DNA of 64,000 nt from Ancylomarina sp963977525 (GCA_963977525.1 CAXBPC010000012.1:1-64000); one strand, 5' to 3'; positions 26,590-36,557 are shown, counted from the stretch's first letter. Translations and numbers: made by a program. Notes: generated by a model not told the origin, from the sequence alone.

Positions 26590-26961
26590 ATGGAAAACAA
26601 CACATATCAAGTAGAAGTTAATAAACTTATTGAAGTTGGAAATTATATCTACAAACAACTTGGACATGGTTGCCAAGAAAAAGTTTATAAAGAGGTTATG
26701 GAGCTTGAGTTGGAGTTGAGAAACATTCCTTATTCAAGGAAAGCAAAACCAAATTCCAATACTCGAAATAATAGTGAGGAGTTTATATGTTTTGATAAAA
26801 TAGTTGTTGGATTAGACACACATTCATTTTTATCAGAAGAGCAAGAGAATAAATTCATGGATAGCTTAAAAGATGTTGATTCACCGGTAGGCTTACTTTT
26901 TAATTTTGGCTATAAAAATCTACAATACATCAAAGTAGGTGGGCAATGCGTGTTGCAGTAG
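26590..26961 (+). CDS. GxxExxY family protein, probably catalytically inactive
   Basis: A 123-residue protein of the GxxExxY family (PD-(D/E)xK nuclease superfamily type 3), often next to Bacteroidota polysaccharide loci. The defining motif is GHGCQEKVYKEVMELELE (about residues 26-43), and LLFNFGYKNLQYIKV marks the C-terminus. The middle is shortened compared with typical members, and the usual ELK catalytic tripeptide appears as GLD in DKIVVGLDT. The nuclease active site therefore seems lost. Function is unknown; the loss is my reading of the alignment by eye. Confidence 0.7.
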   Translation: MENNTYQVEVNKLIEVGNYIYKQLGHGCQEKVYKEVMELELELRNIPYSRKAKPNSNTRNNSEEFICFDKIVVGLDTHSFLSEEQENKFMDSLKDVDSPVGLLFNFGYKNLQYIKVGGQCVLQ

Positions 26962-27093
26962 ATTGAAATGAGAATCAATAATTTTATTTTGGTTCAGAGT
27001 CGTGACATAGGTTTAGACTGTACAAAGTTTAAATCGAGAGGGTTGATATTAAGATTGCCAATGAATTTATTTTTTTTATATAAATAATACGCG

Positions 27094-27381
27094 ATGGACA
27101 ACAATAAGGAGGTGAAGAAGAAAATTCTTCAATATATTCTAGAAGCAACAGCTTCAGATATAAATGATGTTAATGACAATACTTTACTTTTTGAGGAAGG
27201 TCTTTTTGATTCAATGGGACTCTTATTTCTTATTGATTTTATAAGAGATGAGTTTAATGTAGAAACTAAAGATGACGAGTTAGTTGTAGATAATTTTGCA
27301 TCTATAAACAGTATTGCAACTTTTATCTTAAACAAATTTGAATTAATAAAGTCCAAGAAATTGATCAATACTTCTAAATAA
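27094..27381 (+). CDS. Acyl carrier protein
   Basis: A 95-residue carrier protein with the phosphopantetheine attachment serine in LFDSMGLLFLIDFIRDEF (serine at about residue 41). It lies 1 bp before the asparagine-synthase-like gene and is co-transcribed with the NadE-like protein and the acyl-AMP ligase, so it probably holds an acyl or aminoacyl group activated by that ligase for transfer to the polysaccharide or its precursor. It is not the fatty-acid ACP of the cell, judging from divergence and context. Confidence 0.9.
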   Translation: MDNNKEVKKKILQYILEATASDINDVNDNTLLFEEGLFDSMGLLFLIDFIRDEFNVETKDDELVVDNFASINSIATFILNKFELIKSKKLINTSK

Positions 27382-27382
27382 A

Positions 27383-29338
27383 ATGTGTGGAATAGCTGGC
27401 TTTTACCCTTGCTTTAAAAGGGACGATTCTTTAAATGTTTTGAAGAGTATGCTTACTCGTATAAAACATAGAGGTCCTGATCAAAGTGGTATTTTACTGA
27501 CAAATGATATAGGTTTAGGGAGCGTTCGATTAAGTATTCTAGATCTTGATAATGGGCGTATGCCTTTATCAAATGAAAATGAATCTAAGTGGATTGTTTT
27601 TAATGGAGAGATTTTTAATCATTGGGAATTAAGAAAAGATCTAGAAAAGAAAGGTCATATTTTTAAGACAAACACTGACACAGAAGTTGTATTGCATTTG
27701 TATGAAGAATATGGAGTTAAATCTTTAAATAAATTGAATGGTCAGTTTGCTATTGCAATTTGGGATACACATAACAACGAGTTATTTCTTGCGCGAGATA
27801 GGGTTGGTATAAGACCTTTGTTCTATTCAAAAGTAAATGAAGGTATTGTGTTTGCTTCTGAAATGAAAGCGCTATTTGAACATCCTGATATAGAAGCACA
27901 AATTTTGCCTTTGGCTCTAACACAAATTTTCACTTTTTGGACAACCTTATCACCACTTACTATTTTTAAGGATATTCTTGAAGTTCAGCCAGGTCATTAT
28001 ATTTTAGCAAATGCAAAAGAGATTAATGAGGAGAAATATTGGGAATTACCTCTTTGTAAGCGAGATGAGTATCAAGATATCTCGTTGAAAGAGGCTATTG
28101 ATGAATTTCGAGATCTTTTTTCTGATGCAGTTAAGATAAGATTGAGAGCCGATGTTCCTGTTGGGGCTTATTTGAGTGGAGGTCTTGATTCAAGTATTAC
28201 CACCTCATTTATTAAAGAAAACAATCATGAAAAGTTGAAAACATTTTCTTTGGGCTTTGTCGATAAGGAATTTGATGAAACAGATTTTCAGAATAAAGCT
28301 GTACAGTTTTTTGAAACAGATCATAAAAGTATTAAATGTGGAAGTAATGATATCTCACAGATATTTTCTGATATAATTTGGCACTTAGAAACACCAATTT
28401 TGAGAAGCTCTCCATCTCCAATGGCTCTTTTATCAGAATTGGTGAAAAAGAATAATATAAAGGTCGTTATAACAGGAGAAGGAGCTGATGAATTATTAGG
28501 AGGATACAATATTTTTAAAGAGGCTCTAATTAGACAGTTTTGGGCTAAAGACCCAAAATCTAAATATAGACCTTTATTATTAAAGAGATTATATCCTTAC
28601 ATGTCTCAGCTGAATGGAGCAAAAGCTTTAAACCTTTTTTTTTCTTATAAACTTTCTGAAACAGACTCATTAGTTTATTCACATTTACTTAGATGGAATA
28701 ACACTTCTCGAATTAAAAAATACTTTTCTAACGACTTGAAGACTGAACTCAATGATTATCATCCCATTCTAGAATTGGAAAATAAAATTGGAAACGAATT
28801 TAAGGATGTAGATCTTTTGTCGCGCGCACAATGGCTTGAAATAAAGTTATTTATGTCTGGGTATCTGTTGTCTTCTCAAGGAGATAGGATGGCAATGGCC
28901 AATTCAGTTGAAGGTAGATATCCATTTTTAGATCATCGGGTTATTGAATTCTGTATGAAACTCCCTTCAAAGTTTAAAATAAAGTGTTTGGACGAGAAAT
29001 TTTTATTGAAAAAAATGATGGACGGTAAACTACCTGATGAAATAATCAATAGACCCAAACAAGCCTATAGAGCACCTACAATAAATAATTTTGATTCTGC
29101 TTACTTCAAGAATATGTTGTCGGAAAAACAAATTATATCAGCAGGTATATTTAATTACAAAATGGTTAAAAAACTTGTTTTGAAAATGAATTATAATAAG
29201 AACATTTCAGAAGTTGACAAGATGGCTTATATGGGAATTTTGTCAACTCAAATTATAGATGATTTGTTTGTGAAGAAGCATAGAGGCGATTTAAAAGAAT
29301 CGGATATAATTGATTGTGAATTAACTATTTTGAATTAA
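27383..29338 (+). CDS. asnB: Glutamine-dependent asparagine synthetase-like amidotransferase
   Basis: AsnB-type enzyme of 651 residues with an N-terminal glutaminase domain (catalytic Cys2 in MCGIAGFY, RHRGPDQSG-like region IKHRGPDQSG) and a C-terminal synthetase domain (from about residue 230; PP-loop LSGGLDSS, ITGEGADELLGGY). In polysaccharide loci such enzymes usually amidate a carboxylate of a sugar or of a side chain, not free aspartate. It sits between an ACP and a NadE-like enzyme, with 1-bp and 11-bp spacing, so the three likely act in one pathway. Confidence 0.88.
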   Translation: MCGIAGFYPCFKRDDSLNVLKSMLTRIKHRGPDQSGILLTNDIGLGSVRLSILDLDNGRMPLSNENESKWIVFNGEIFNHWELRKDLEKKGHIFKTNTDTEVVLHLYEEYGVKSLNKLNGQFAIAIWDTHNNELFLARDRVGIRPLFYSKVNEGIVFASEMKALFEHPDIEAQILPLALTQIFTFWTTLSPLTIFKDILEVQPGHYILANAKEINEEKYWELPLCKRDEYQDISLKEAIDEFRDLFSDAVKIRLRADVPVGAYLSGGLDSSITTSFIKENNHEKLKTFSLGFVDKEFDETDFQNKAVQFFETDHKSIKCGSNDISQIFSDIIWHLETPILRSSPSPMALLSELVKKNNIKVVITGEGADELLGGYNIFKEALIRQFWAKDPKSKYRPLLLKRLYPYMSQLNGAKALNLFFSYKLSETDSLVYSHLLRWNNTSRIKKYFSNDLKTELNDYHPILELENKIGNEFKDVDLLSRAQWLEIKLFMSGYLLSSQGDRMAMANSVEGRYPFLDHRVIEFCMKLPSKFKIKCLDEKFLLKKMMDGKLPDEIINRPKQAYRAPTINNFDSAYFKNMLSEKQIISAGIFNYKMVKKLVLKMNYNKNISEVDKMAYMGILSTQIIDDLFVKKHRGDLKESDIIDCELTILN

Positions 29339-29349
29339 ATAAATTTGAT

Positions 29350-30327
29350 ATGGAGATAAAGACAAAAGCATTTTCTAAAGATATCTTGAATCTTGAAAAT
29401 ATCGAATTAGTTTGTGATGATATTTGTCAGAAACTGAGAAATAATATTAAGAAAAAACTAGGACGAAGAGGAGCTATTATAGGAATTAGTGGCGGAATTG
29501 ATTCTTCAGTTGTACTCGCTCTTGCAGCTCGTGCATTAGGTAAGGGAAATGTAATTGGAGTTTTATTGCCAGAAAGAGATTCTAGTCCTGATAGTTTAAT
29601 GTTGGCACAAAAATTGGCTGAAAAATTTGGTGTTAAAACCTTTGTTGAAGATATAACAAATGCACTCCATGGGTTTGGATGTTACGAACGCAGGGATGAA
29701 GCTGTATCAAATATTTTTCCAGATTTCAACCCTTTAAGGGATAAAGCGAAGATTGAAATTAAACAGAGTATTTCGCAGAACATTCCGAGTTTATTTTCAT
29801 TAACAGTGGTTAGACCAGATGGATCTCAAGTAAGTAAACTTTTACCTGCTAAGGAATATTTGCAAATAGTTGCTTCCACTAATTTTAAACAACGTAGTAG
29901 AATGTCAATGTTGTATTATTATGCTGAAAGCTTTCATTATTCTGTTGTTGGTACACCTAATAAGCATGAGGTGGAACAAGGTTTTTTCGTAAAATATGGT
30001 GATGGAGGAGCTGATGTTATGCCAATAGGACATCTTTATAAAACTCAAGTTTATCAGTTAGCTGAATATTTGGGTGTACCTCAAGAGATTATTGACCGTA
30101 CTCCAACAACAGACACATATAGTGCAGAGCAAACACAAGAAGAATTCTTTTACCAAATGCCTTTTCAGCAAATGGATCTTTTGTGGTATGCATGGGAAAA
30201 TCGATATAATATTGAAGATGTCGCCAGTGTTTTCCAAAAACCGGTAGATGAAATTCATAATATTTTTAAAAATTTTGCTAGAAAACAGAAAACTACTGAA
30301 TATCTACGCTTATCACCTATTTTTTGA
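29350..30327 (+). CDS. NadE-like ATP-dependent amide synthetase
   Basis: A 325-residue protein of the NAD synthetase family: PP-loop GISGGIDSSVVLALAARALG (about residues 45-64), VVGTPNKHEVEQGFFVKYGDG and PIGHLYKTQVYQLAEYLGVP. The nitrilase glutaminase domain is absent, so ammonia must come from elsewhere. Being in a polysaccharide operon directly after an AsnB-type amidotransferase, it may be a specialised amide-bond enzyme and not the cell's NAD synthetase. That reassignment is inference; the fold is clear. Confidence 0.8.
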   Translation: MEIKTKAFSKDILNLENIELVCDDICQKLRNNIKKKLGRRGAIIGISGGIDSSVVLALAARALGKGNVIGVLLPERDSSPDSLMLAQKLAEKFGVKTFVEDITNALHGFGCYERRDEAVSNIFPDFNPLRDKAKIEIKQSISQNIPSLFSLTVVRPDGSQVSKLLPAKEYLQIVASTNFKQRSRMSMLYYYAESFHYSVVGTPNKHEVEQGFFVKYGDGGADVMPIGHLYKTQVYQLAEYLGVPQEIIDRTPTTDTYSAEQTQEEFFYQMPFQQMDLLWYAWENRYNIEDVASVFQKPVDEIHNIFKNFARKQKTTEYLRLSPIF

Positions 30328-30355
30328 TTATTATTTATTTTAAGAAAGGCATAAA

Positions 30356-31831
30356 ATGAATGTTGTTGACTATTTATTTTCAAACTCAAGTACCCTTGCA
30401 AAGGATCTTGTAATTGGACCAAAGGAAAGCATATCGTATAGGCAAATATATCAGGATAGTTTAAGGCTCGCCAATTATCTGAAAAATGAACAAGGAGAGG
30501 AACAGCATATCATATTAGCCAGTGAAAATTCTGTTTTTTTTATGACTGTATATTTGGGAATTCTTAAATCTGGTAATATTTGCATTCCAATCGATCCAAC
30601 AATCGAGCAAGAGAATTTAAACTACATTATAAGGTCAACAGAAAGTAAATGTATTTTTTGTTCTGATATATTTAATAAGCTTGTTTCATCTTCAGAGATA
30701 AATCGAATAGATGCAAGTCAGCTTGATGATATAATTAGAAATCAAAGCATAATAGGATTGACTTTTTCTGATGCCTTTGATCAAAATAGGACAGCTGAAA
30801 TTTTGTTTACATCAGGGTCGACAGGAACTCCCAAGGGTGTTATAATCAGTCATCAGAATATTATTGCAAATACCAAGTCCATTATTGGTTACCTGCATTT
30901 AGGGATACGGGATATTATGGGAGTGGTTTTACCTTTCTACTATTGTTATGGTTTGTCTTTATTGCACACGCATATTAAGGTTGGAGCTTCATTAGTACTC
31001 ATTAATAATTTTATATTTCTAACTTCAGTTATCGCTGATCTTAAGAAGTACGGTTGTACTGGGTTTGCAGGTGTTCCAAGTCATTTTCAAATTCTTTTAA
31101 AAAAGTCTCAAACATTTAGGAAGACTAACTTTCCAAAACTTCGATATGTTACTCAGGCAGGTGGGAAGCTTCATGATATCTTTATTGAAGATTTCATTAA
31201 TACTTTTCCAGACATAGATTTTTTTGTCATGTATGGACAAACAGAGGCTACAGCTCGATTGTCGTATTTACCACCTGATCAATTAAGAGCAAAAATGGGA
31301 TCAATTGGTAAGGCTATTCCTGGTGTAATATTGAATGTACTCGATGAAAAAGGGAATAAAGTTGATGTAGGTCAGGTTGGAGAGATTGTCGCAAGTGGCG
31401 ATAATATTATGCAAGGCTATTACAAGGATGATGAAGTTACAAGTTCTGTTTTAAGAAATGGATGTTTGTATACTGGGGATTTAGGTAGAGTCGATGAGGA
31501 TGAATTTATTTTTCTAGAAAGTCGTAAAAAAGAAATTATAAAAGTTGGTGGGAAACGCGTAAGCCCTAAAGAGATTGAGAAAATTATTTTATCAGTTCAT
31601 GAGGTTGTTGATTGTACAATTATTGGCGTTTGTGATGACTTATTGGGTGAGGCCATTAAAGCAATTATTGTTTTGAAAACTGGTGCTGAAGAGAGTGCAA
31701 TTAAGAAGTCTATTTTACAAAGATGTCATGAGAAGCTCCAAATTTATAAGATACCTCAAATTATAAGTTTTGAAAGAGCTATGAAATTTAGTTCTACAGG
31801 AAAGAAAGTAAAATCTCGTTCTATCATTTGA
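30356..31831 (+). CDS. AMP-forming acyl ligase (ANL superfamily)
   Basis: Adenylates a carboxylic acid with ATP and probably loads it on the ACP of this operon. The 491-residue protein has the P-loop LFTSGSTGTPKGV (about residues 149-161), the core motif VMYGQTEATARLSYLPP, GDNIMQGYYKDDEVT, and the hinge/lysine region YTGDLGRVDEDEF...KVGGKRVSPKEIE. The C-terminal lysine motif is present in SSTGKKVKSRS. Substrate unknown. With ACP, AsnB and NadE-like genes it makes a four-gene cassette. Confidence 0.88.
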   Translation: MNVVDYLFSNSSTLAKDLVIGPKESISYRQIYQDSLRLANYLKNEQGEEQHIILASENSVFFMTVYLGILKSGNICIPIDPTIEQENLNYIIRSTESKCIFCSDIFNKLVSSSEINRIDASQLDDIIRNQSIIGLTFSDAFDQNRTAEILFTSGSTGTPKGVIISHQNIIANTKSIIGYLHLGIRDIMGVVLPFYYCYGLSLLHTHIKVGASLVLINNFIFLTSVIADLKKYGCTGFAGVPSHFQILLKKSQTFRKTNFPKLRYVTQAGGKLHDIFIEDFINTFPDIDFFVMYGQTEATARLSYLPPDQLRAKMGSIGKAIPGVILNVLDEKGNKVDVGQVGEIVASGDNIMQGYYKDDEVTSSVLRNGCLYTGDLGRVDEDEFIFLESRKKEIIKVGGKRVSPKEIEKIILSVHEVVDCTIIGVCDDLLGEAIKAIIVLKTGAEESAIKKSILQRCHEKLQIYKIPQIISFERAMKFSSTGKKVKSRSII

Positions 31832-31875
31832 TTCGAATAAAAATAATTATAGATATAATTTCAAACGATATACTT

Positions 31876-32655
31876 ATGAAAGTCAAGAAATTTTTAATTC
31901 TTCTATTATTATTATCTATCGTCTCATGTATTCCACAGAAAAAGACAATATATATGAGAGATGTGAGTGGTAAAAAAGAATATATCAATCTTTATACAAA
32001 GGCTGTTGAAATAACGGAAGCATATACCATTCAGGTAAGGGATTATATCTACATAAGAGTTTTAACACCTGATGAAGCTATTGCCGGTCTTTATAATCTT
32101 AATACAGGTCAGGAGGGTACGAATAATTTCGGAGATCCTGCAAGTTTGCGTTACCAGAGTTATCAAGTTAGTGACGAAGGCGAGATTGACTTCCCTTATA
32201 TTGGAGAGATAAAGGTGGTCGATTTGACAATAAAGGAAGTGAAAGCAAAAATGCAAAGTATATTAAAAAATCACATTGATACTTTTACCCTTCAGGTTCA
32301 ATTAACTAACACGCAATTCACAATATTGGGAGAAGTTAATGTTCCAGGTCAGTATAATATGAGTAAAGATCAAATAACTATTTTCGAGGCGATTTCGTTA
32401 GCTGGAGATCTAACTATTTATGGAAAGAGGAGAAAGGTGAAAATTGTACGTCCTTCGACAGATGGGACTAAAACTATTACTATTGATTTAACTGATTTAA
32501 ACCTCGTTGATAGTCAAAACTATTATATCCAACCTAATGATCTGATCTATGTTGAACCTATTAAAGCTAAGATGTTTGGGTTCGGAGAAAGCTTCTCTTT
32601 AAGTTTAATTACAAGTTTGATTACTTTTTTCTTATTGGCTAATTCAATAAGATAA
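31876..32655 (+). CDS. wza: Polysaccharide export outer-membrane lipoprotein (Wza/BexD type)
   Basis: Outer-membrane export channel, 259 residues from ATG 31876, which starts a lipoprotein signal (MKVKKFLILLLLLSIVSC, cysteine at residue 18). A TTG at 31828 would overlap the ligase gene and hide the signal. A poly-export domain (about residues 45-130; YTIQVRDYIYIRV, SDEGEIDFPYIGEIKV) and a SLBB domain (about 140-215; FTILGEVNVPGQYNM) follow, then a C-terminal membrane helix (about 233-255). It pairs with the Wzc-like gene just downstream. Confidence 0.92.
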   Translation: MKVKKFLILLLLLSIVSCIPQKKTIYMRDVSGKKEYINLYTKAVEITEAYTIQVRDYIYIRVLTPDEAIAGLYNLNTGQEGTNNFGDPASLRYQSYQVSDEGEIDFPYIGEIKVVDLTIKEVKAKMQSILKNHIDTFTLQVQLTNTQFTILGEVNVPGQYNMSKDQITIFEAISLAGDLTIYGKRRKVKIVRPSTDGTKTITIDLTDLNLVDSQNYYIQPNDLIYVEPIKAKMFGFGESFSLSLITSLITFFLLANSIR

Positions 32656-32732
32656 TTTGTTTTTACCTCTTTCCTTAAAGCAGTTAATATAAGTATAGCA
32701 TTTATTATTCTTTATTACCTTACACTTAAATT

Positions 32733-35210
32733 ATGTATCATTCAAATAATAATAATTCTTTCATTAATGATGATATGTTCAGTTTTGAGAATGATTATAA
32801 AACAGAGAAGCCAAATATTCTAAAATGGATTTATTTATTTCTGAGTAAGTGGTATTGGTTTGTTGGTTTTATTTTCATAGGATTATTGGTTGCTTATTTT
32901 GTAAATAGATATACAATACCGATTTATAAAGTAGATGCTACGGTTCTGATAAAGAGTGAATCTCAAGGTAATATGTCAGAAGAGATGGCTATGATGAGTG
33001 GCTTTTCTACTCCTGATATGCAGAATTTTCAAAATCAAATAATTCTGTTGAAAACTGAATCTTTGATACTTAACACTTTAGAGAATCTTGATTTCAATGT
33101 TAGTTATTATTCTAAAGAAAAATTAAGCACTAAAGAAAGTAACTCAGTAAGAATTTTTCAAGTTCTAAATCAAACCTTTTTTTCAAAGGGTAAATATAGG
33201 GAAGAGGAATTATATTTAGATAAACCATTTAAGGTTATTCTAGATATGACTCATGTACAGCCTGTTGGAGTTAGGTTTTACCTTGAAAAAAATAATGATG
33301 GAAAATTACATATAGTTGCAAAAGGAGAGAACGTTATACTTCACGATTTTTTGAATAAACAAGATATAGGTCAGCTTTCATCTTTTCAAGTAAATGAGCC
33401 AGTAGAAATTGGGAAGAAAATAGTTGATGAGAATTATTCGTTTACGATTATATCAGAATATCTAAACTTGGATGATGAGTTAAGTAATAATGATATCTTT
33501 TTCTTTATTCGTAACAATGGGCGTATGGTGAATGAGTTTAAAGGGCTTGATGTCTTGTATGCAGCTCAAGGAGCATCCATCGCTAATATGTCAACAAGGG
33601 GTACTTGCCTAGAAAAAACGAAAGCTTTCTTAAATATGATGATGGAGGTTTGGATTCAGAACAGCTTAGATCAAAAAAATCAAATTGCCAATAATACTAT
33701 TTCTTTTATCGATCAGCAACTTTATGGTTTGGGTGATACCTTGGGACGTATGGGGACAAAACTACAAAATTTTAGAACTTCAAATAATGTAGTTGTACCA
33801 ACAGTTCAAGTAGAGGCAACTTATGCTAGATTACAGGAAATAGAAGCGAGAATTTTAGAATTCCAAACACAAGCATCATACTTAAAACGTTTAAGGGGAT
33901 ATTTAAATAAACGAGAAGATTATAATAGGTTGATATCGCCAGCTTCAGTAGGTTTAGAACAAACTGTTTTAAGTGAATATATAACACAATTAGGGGAAGT
34001 AAGATCTGCTCTTTTCCAATACAAGGGCAAAGAGAAATTGAATAATCCTTATTTGGAAAGACTTCAACGACAGGAAGCCACAATTCTTGCCTCACTTTAT
34101 GAAAATATTAATTCTCAAGAAGAATATATTAATGATCAAGAAGAGGTTTTGAAAAAACAAAAAATAAGAATATCTAGGGAGCAAAATCTATTACCCGGTA
34201 AGGAGCAACAATTTATGAACATTCAGCGGAGTTATGATCTGACTAATGATCTATATACTTTACTTTTAGAGAGAAGGGTAGAGTCTCAAATTCAGAAGGC
34301 TTCGAATCTGGCTGACAATGAAATTATTGAGTCCGCATCTTTTGCCGCAATGCTTCAGCCTAAAAGTATGTTTGTATATATATTAGGGGGGCTATTTGGA
34401 TTCTTGATCCCAGCATTTTTCTTGTTTTTGAAGGACTTGTTTAATTATAAGATACAAACTCAAGAAGATCTGGAACGAATAACTTCAGCACCTATCATCG
34501 GGAATATTGCCTTTAGTAAAGAGGATGACGATATTCTTACACAAAAACATCCGAGTTCGCCTATTACTGAGGCTTTTAGGTCTTTGAGGACTCGCCTTGA
34601 CTATTTTAAAAATGGAAGTGATAAACAAACCATACTTATTACATCTTCCTCTTCGGGTGAAGGAAAATCATTTTGTGCCGTAAATATTGCTGGAATTCTA
34701 GCTCTTGCTGGACGCAAGACAATTGTATTAGGTTTTGATCTTAGAAAACCAAACTTAGGAAAATATATCGATATTTCTAATGAGAAAGGAATTACGACTT
34801 ATTTAATTGGTAAAAATTCTTTAAATGAAGTCATTAATTCGACTAAATATAAAAATTTAGATTGTATTGTAGCTGGACCAATTCCTCCCAATCCTGCTGA
34901 GTTGGTAGATTCAAAAGCAACTCGCTCTTTATTCGAAGAATTGGAGAAAAGATATGATTGTATAGTAATAGATACGAGTCCTGTTGGGATGGTAACTGAT
35001 GCTTTGCTATTAACACCATATTCGAATACAAACATCTTTGTTGTTAGACATCAGTATACTCATAAGTTATTCTTAGAGCAAAACATAAAAATGATGAGTG
35101 AGTCTAATTTAAAAAATGTGAGTATTGTTATGAATGGCATTAAAAATCAAAAATATGGATATGCGTATAAGTATGCATATGGCTATAATTATACTGCTGG
35201 CAAGGTGTAA
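32733..35210 (+). CDS. wzc: Wzc-like polysaccharide co-polymerase with tyrosine autokinase domain
   Basis: Inner-membrane protein controlling chain length and export. The 825-residue protein has a Wzz domain with membrane helices at about residues 40-60 and 545-565, a long periplasmic coiled-coil part (about 320-520), and a C-terminal BY-kinase domain with Walker A SSSGEGKSF, Walker A' VLGFDLRKPNLG and Walker B CIVIDTSPVG. The tail is tyrosine-rich (YGYAYKYAYGYNY), the autophosphorylation cluster. No phosphatase gene is seen next to it. Confidence 0.94.
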   Translation: MYHSNNNNSFINDDMFSFENDYKTEKPNILKWIYLFLSKWYWFVGFIFIGLLVAYFVNRYTIPIYKVDATVLIKSESQGNMSEEMAMMSGFSTPDMQNFQNQIILLKTESLILNTLENLDFNVSYYSKEKLSTKESNSVRIFQVLNQTFFSKGKYREEELYLDKPFKVILDMTHVQPVGVRFYLEKNNDGKLHIVAKGENVILHDFLNKQDIGQLSSFQVNEPVEIGKKIVDENYSFTIISEYLNLDDELSNNDIFFFIRNNGRMVNEFKGLDVLYAAQGASIANMSTRGTCLEKTKAFLNMMMEVWIQNSLDQKNQIANNTISFIDQQLYGLGDTLGRMGTKLQNFRTSNNVVVPTVQVEATYARLQEIEARILEFQTQASYLKRLRGYLNKREDYNRLISPASVGLEQTVLSEYITQLGEVRSALFQYKGKEKLNNPYLERLQRQEATILASLYENINSQEEYINDQEEVLKKQKIRISREQNLLPGKEQQFMNIQRSYDLTNDLYTLLLERRVESQIQKASNLADNEIIESASFAAMLQPKSMFVYILGGLFGFLIPAFFLFLKDLFNYKIQTQEDLERITSAPIIGNIAFSKEDDDILTQKHPSSPITEAFRSLRTRLDYFKNGSDKQTILITSSSSGEGKSFCAVNIAGILALAGRKTIVLGFDLRKPNLGKYIDISNEKGITTYLIGKNSLNEVINSTKYKNLDCIVAGPIPPNPAELVDSKATRSLFEELEKRYDCIVIDTSPVGMVTDALLLTPYSNTNIFVVRHQYTHKLFLEQNIKMMSESNLKNVSIVMNGIKNQKYGYAYKYAYGYNYTAGKV

Positions 35211-35288
35211 TCTTTCTAATTCGATTCATCAAAATTAGATGAATAAATAAAATCTTTTTTAATAATCATATCTAAATAATTCTGAATC

Positions 35289-36557
35289 ATGGATATAATG
35301 AATCGTAAGATTGCTGTTATAGGTCTTGGCTATGTAGGGCTACCTCTTGCTGTAGAGTTTGGGAAGAAATATATAACTGCTGGGTTTGATATAAATGCAA
35401 CTCGTATTTCGGAATTAGAATCAGGTAATGATAGAACCTTAGAAGTTGATAAGGGAGATCTAGCAGCATCGGAATTATTGGTTTTTACTAGTGTTGAAGA
35501 ATTTCTTCAACAATTTGATGTATTTATAGTTACTGTTCCAACTCCAATTGATAAAAATAAGCGTCCGGATTTAAGGCCATTGCTTAAAGCCTCGGAAACT
35601 GTAGGGAAAGCTTTGAAGAAGGGTGATGTTGTTATTTATGAATCAACAGTTTATCCAGGAGCAACAGAAGAGGATTGTGTTCCTGTATTAGAAATGGTTA
35701 GTGGCCTGAAGTACAATGAAGATTTCTTTTGTGGATATTCTCCAGAAAGAATAAATCCTGGGGATAAAGTGCATACAGTAACTAAGATTCAAAAGGTAAC
35801 ATCGGGTTCTACTCCGGAAGTTGCAGATTTTGTTGATCGTTTATATTCTTCAATTATAACAGCAGGAACATATAAGGCATCTTCTATTAAAGTAGCTGAA
35901 GCTGCAAAAGTGATTGAGAATTCCCAACGTGATATTAATATAGCTTTTGTCAATGAGTTGTCAGTTATTTTTAGTCGTATAGGAATTGATACTCATGAAG
36001 TTCTTGAGGCAGCTGGAACTAAATGGAATTTCCTACCATTTAAACCAGGCTTAGTTGGAGGACATTGCATTGGTGTCGACCCCTATTACCTAACGCAGAA
36101 AGCACAGGAACTAGGATATAATCCTGAAATAATGTTAGCTGGTCGAAGATTAAATGATAGAATGCCAGTTTTTGTAGCTTCTATGGTGATAAAGGAGATG
36201 ATTAAGAAAAAGCATCGGATTTCAGATTCAAAAATATTGGTTTTAGGCTTGACTTTTAAGGAGAATTGTCCAGATGTCCGGAATTCAAAGGTTATAGCTC
36301 TAATTCATGAATTCAATGAATTTGGATGTGAGGTTGATGTTTATGATCCTTGGGCTGATAAGCAAGACGTGATGGATAAATATGGAATAGAACTACTCAG
36401 TAGCATTAATGGAGATAAATATGATTCTATTGTTTTAGCAGTTGCTCACTCTGAGTTTAAAGATTTAGATTATGCGGCATTAAGGAATGGTGGGAATGCA
36501 GTGATTTACGATATAAAAGGTGTTCTTCCCAAAGAAGTTGTTGATTGTCGATTGTAG
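35289..36557 (+). CDS. Nucleotide-sugar dehydrogenase (TviB/WbpA type)
   Basis: Oxidises a UDP-HexNAc to the uronate, using NAD+. The 422-residue protein has GLGYVGLPLAVEFGKKY (Rossmann loop, about residues 11-27), VPTPIDKNKRPDL, GYSPERINPGDK, and the catalytic cysteine in GGHCIGVDPYYL (about residue 259). FGKKYITAGFDIN and the length are closest to the Vi/TviB and WbpA/WbpO group, suggesting UDP-GlcNAcA or UDP-GalNAcA as product. A second ATG at 35298 is also possible. The product is a carboxylate that the AsnB- or NadE-like enzymes could amidate (inference). Confidence 0.9.
   Translation: MDIMNRKIAVIGLGYVGLPLAVEFGKKYITAGFDINATRISELESGNDRTLEVDKGDLAASELLVFTSVEEFLQQFDVFIVTVPTPIDKNKRPDLRPLLKASETVGKALKKGDVVIYESTVYPGATEEDCVPVLEMVSGLKYNEDFFCGYSPERINPGDKVHTVTKIQKVTSGSTPEVADFVDRLYSSIITAGTYKASSIKVAEAAKVIENSQRDINIAFVNELSVIFSRIGIDTHEVLEAAGTKWNFLPFKPGLVGGHCIGVDPYYLTQKAQELGYNPEIMLAGRRLNDRMPVFVASMVIKEMIKKKHRISDSKILVLGLTFKENCPDVRNSKVIALIHEFNEFGCEVDVYDPWADKQDVMDKYGIELLSSINGDKYDSIVLAVAHSEFKDLDYAALRNGGNAVIYDIKGVLPKEVVDCRL

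Noticed and set aside
29350..30327. Housekeeping NAD synthetase
   Set aside because: Not excluded, but its place between AsnB-type and acyl-ligase genes with tight spacing makes a specialised role more likely; kept as NadE-like.
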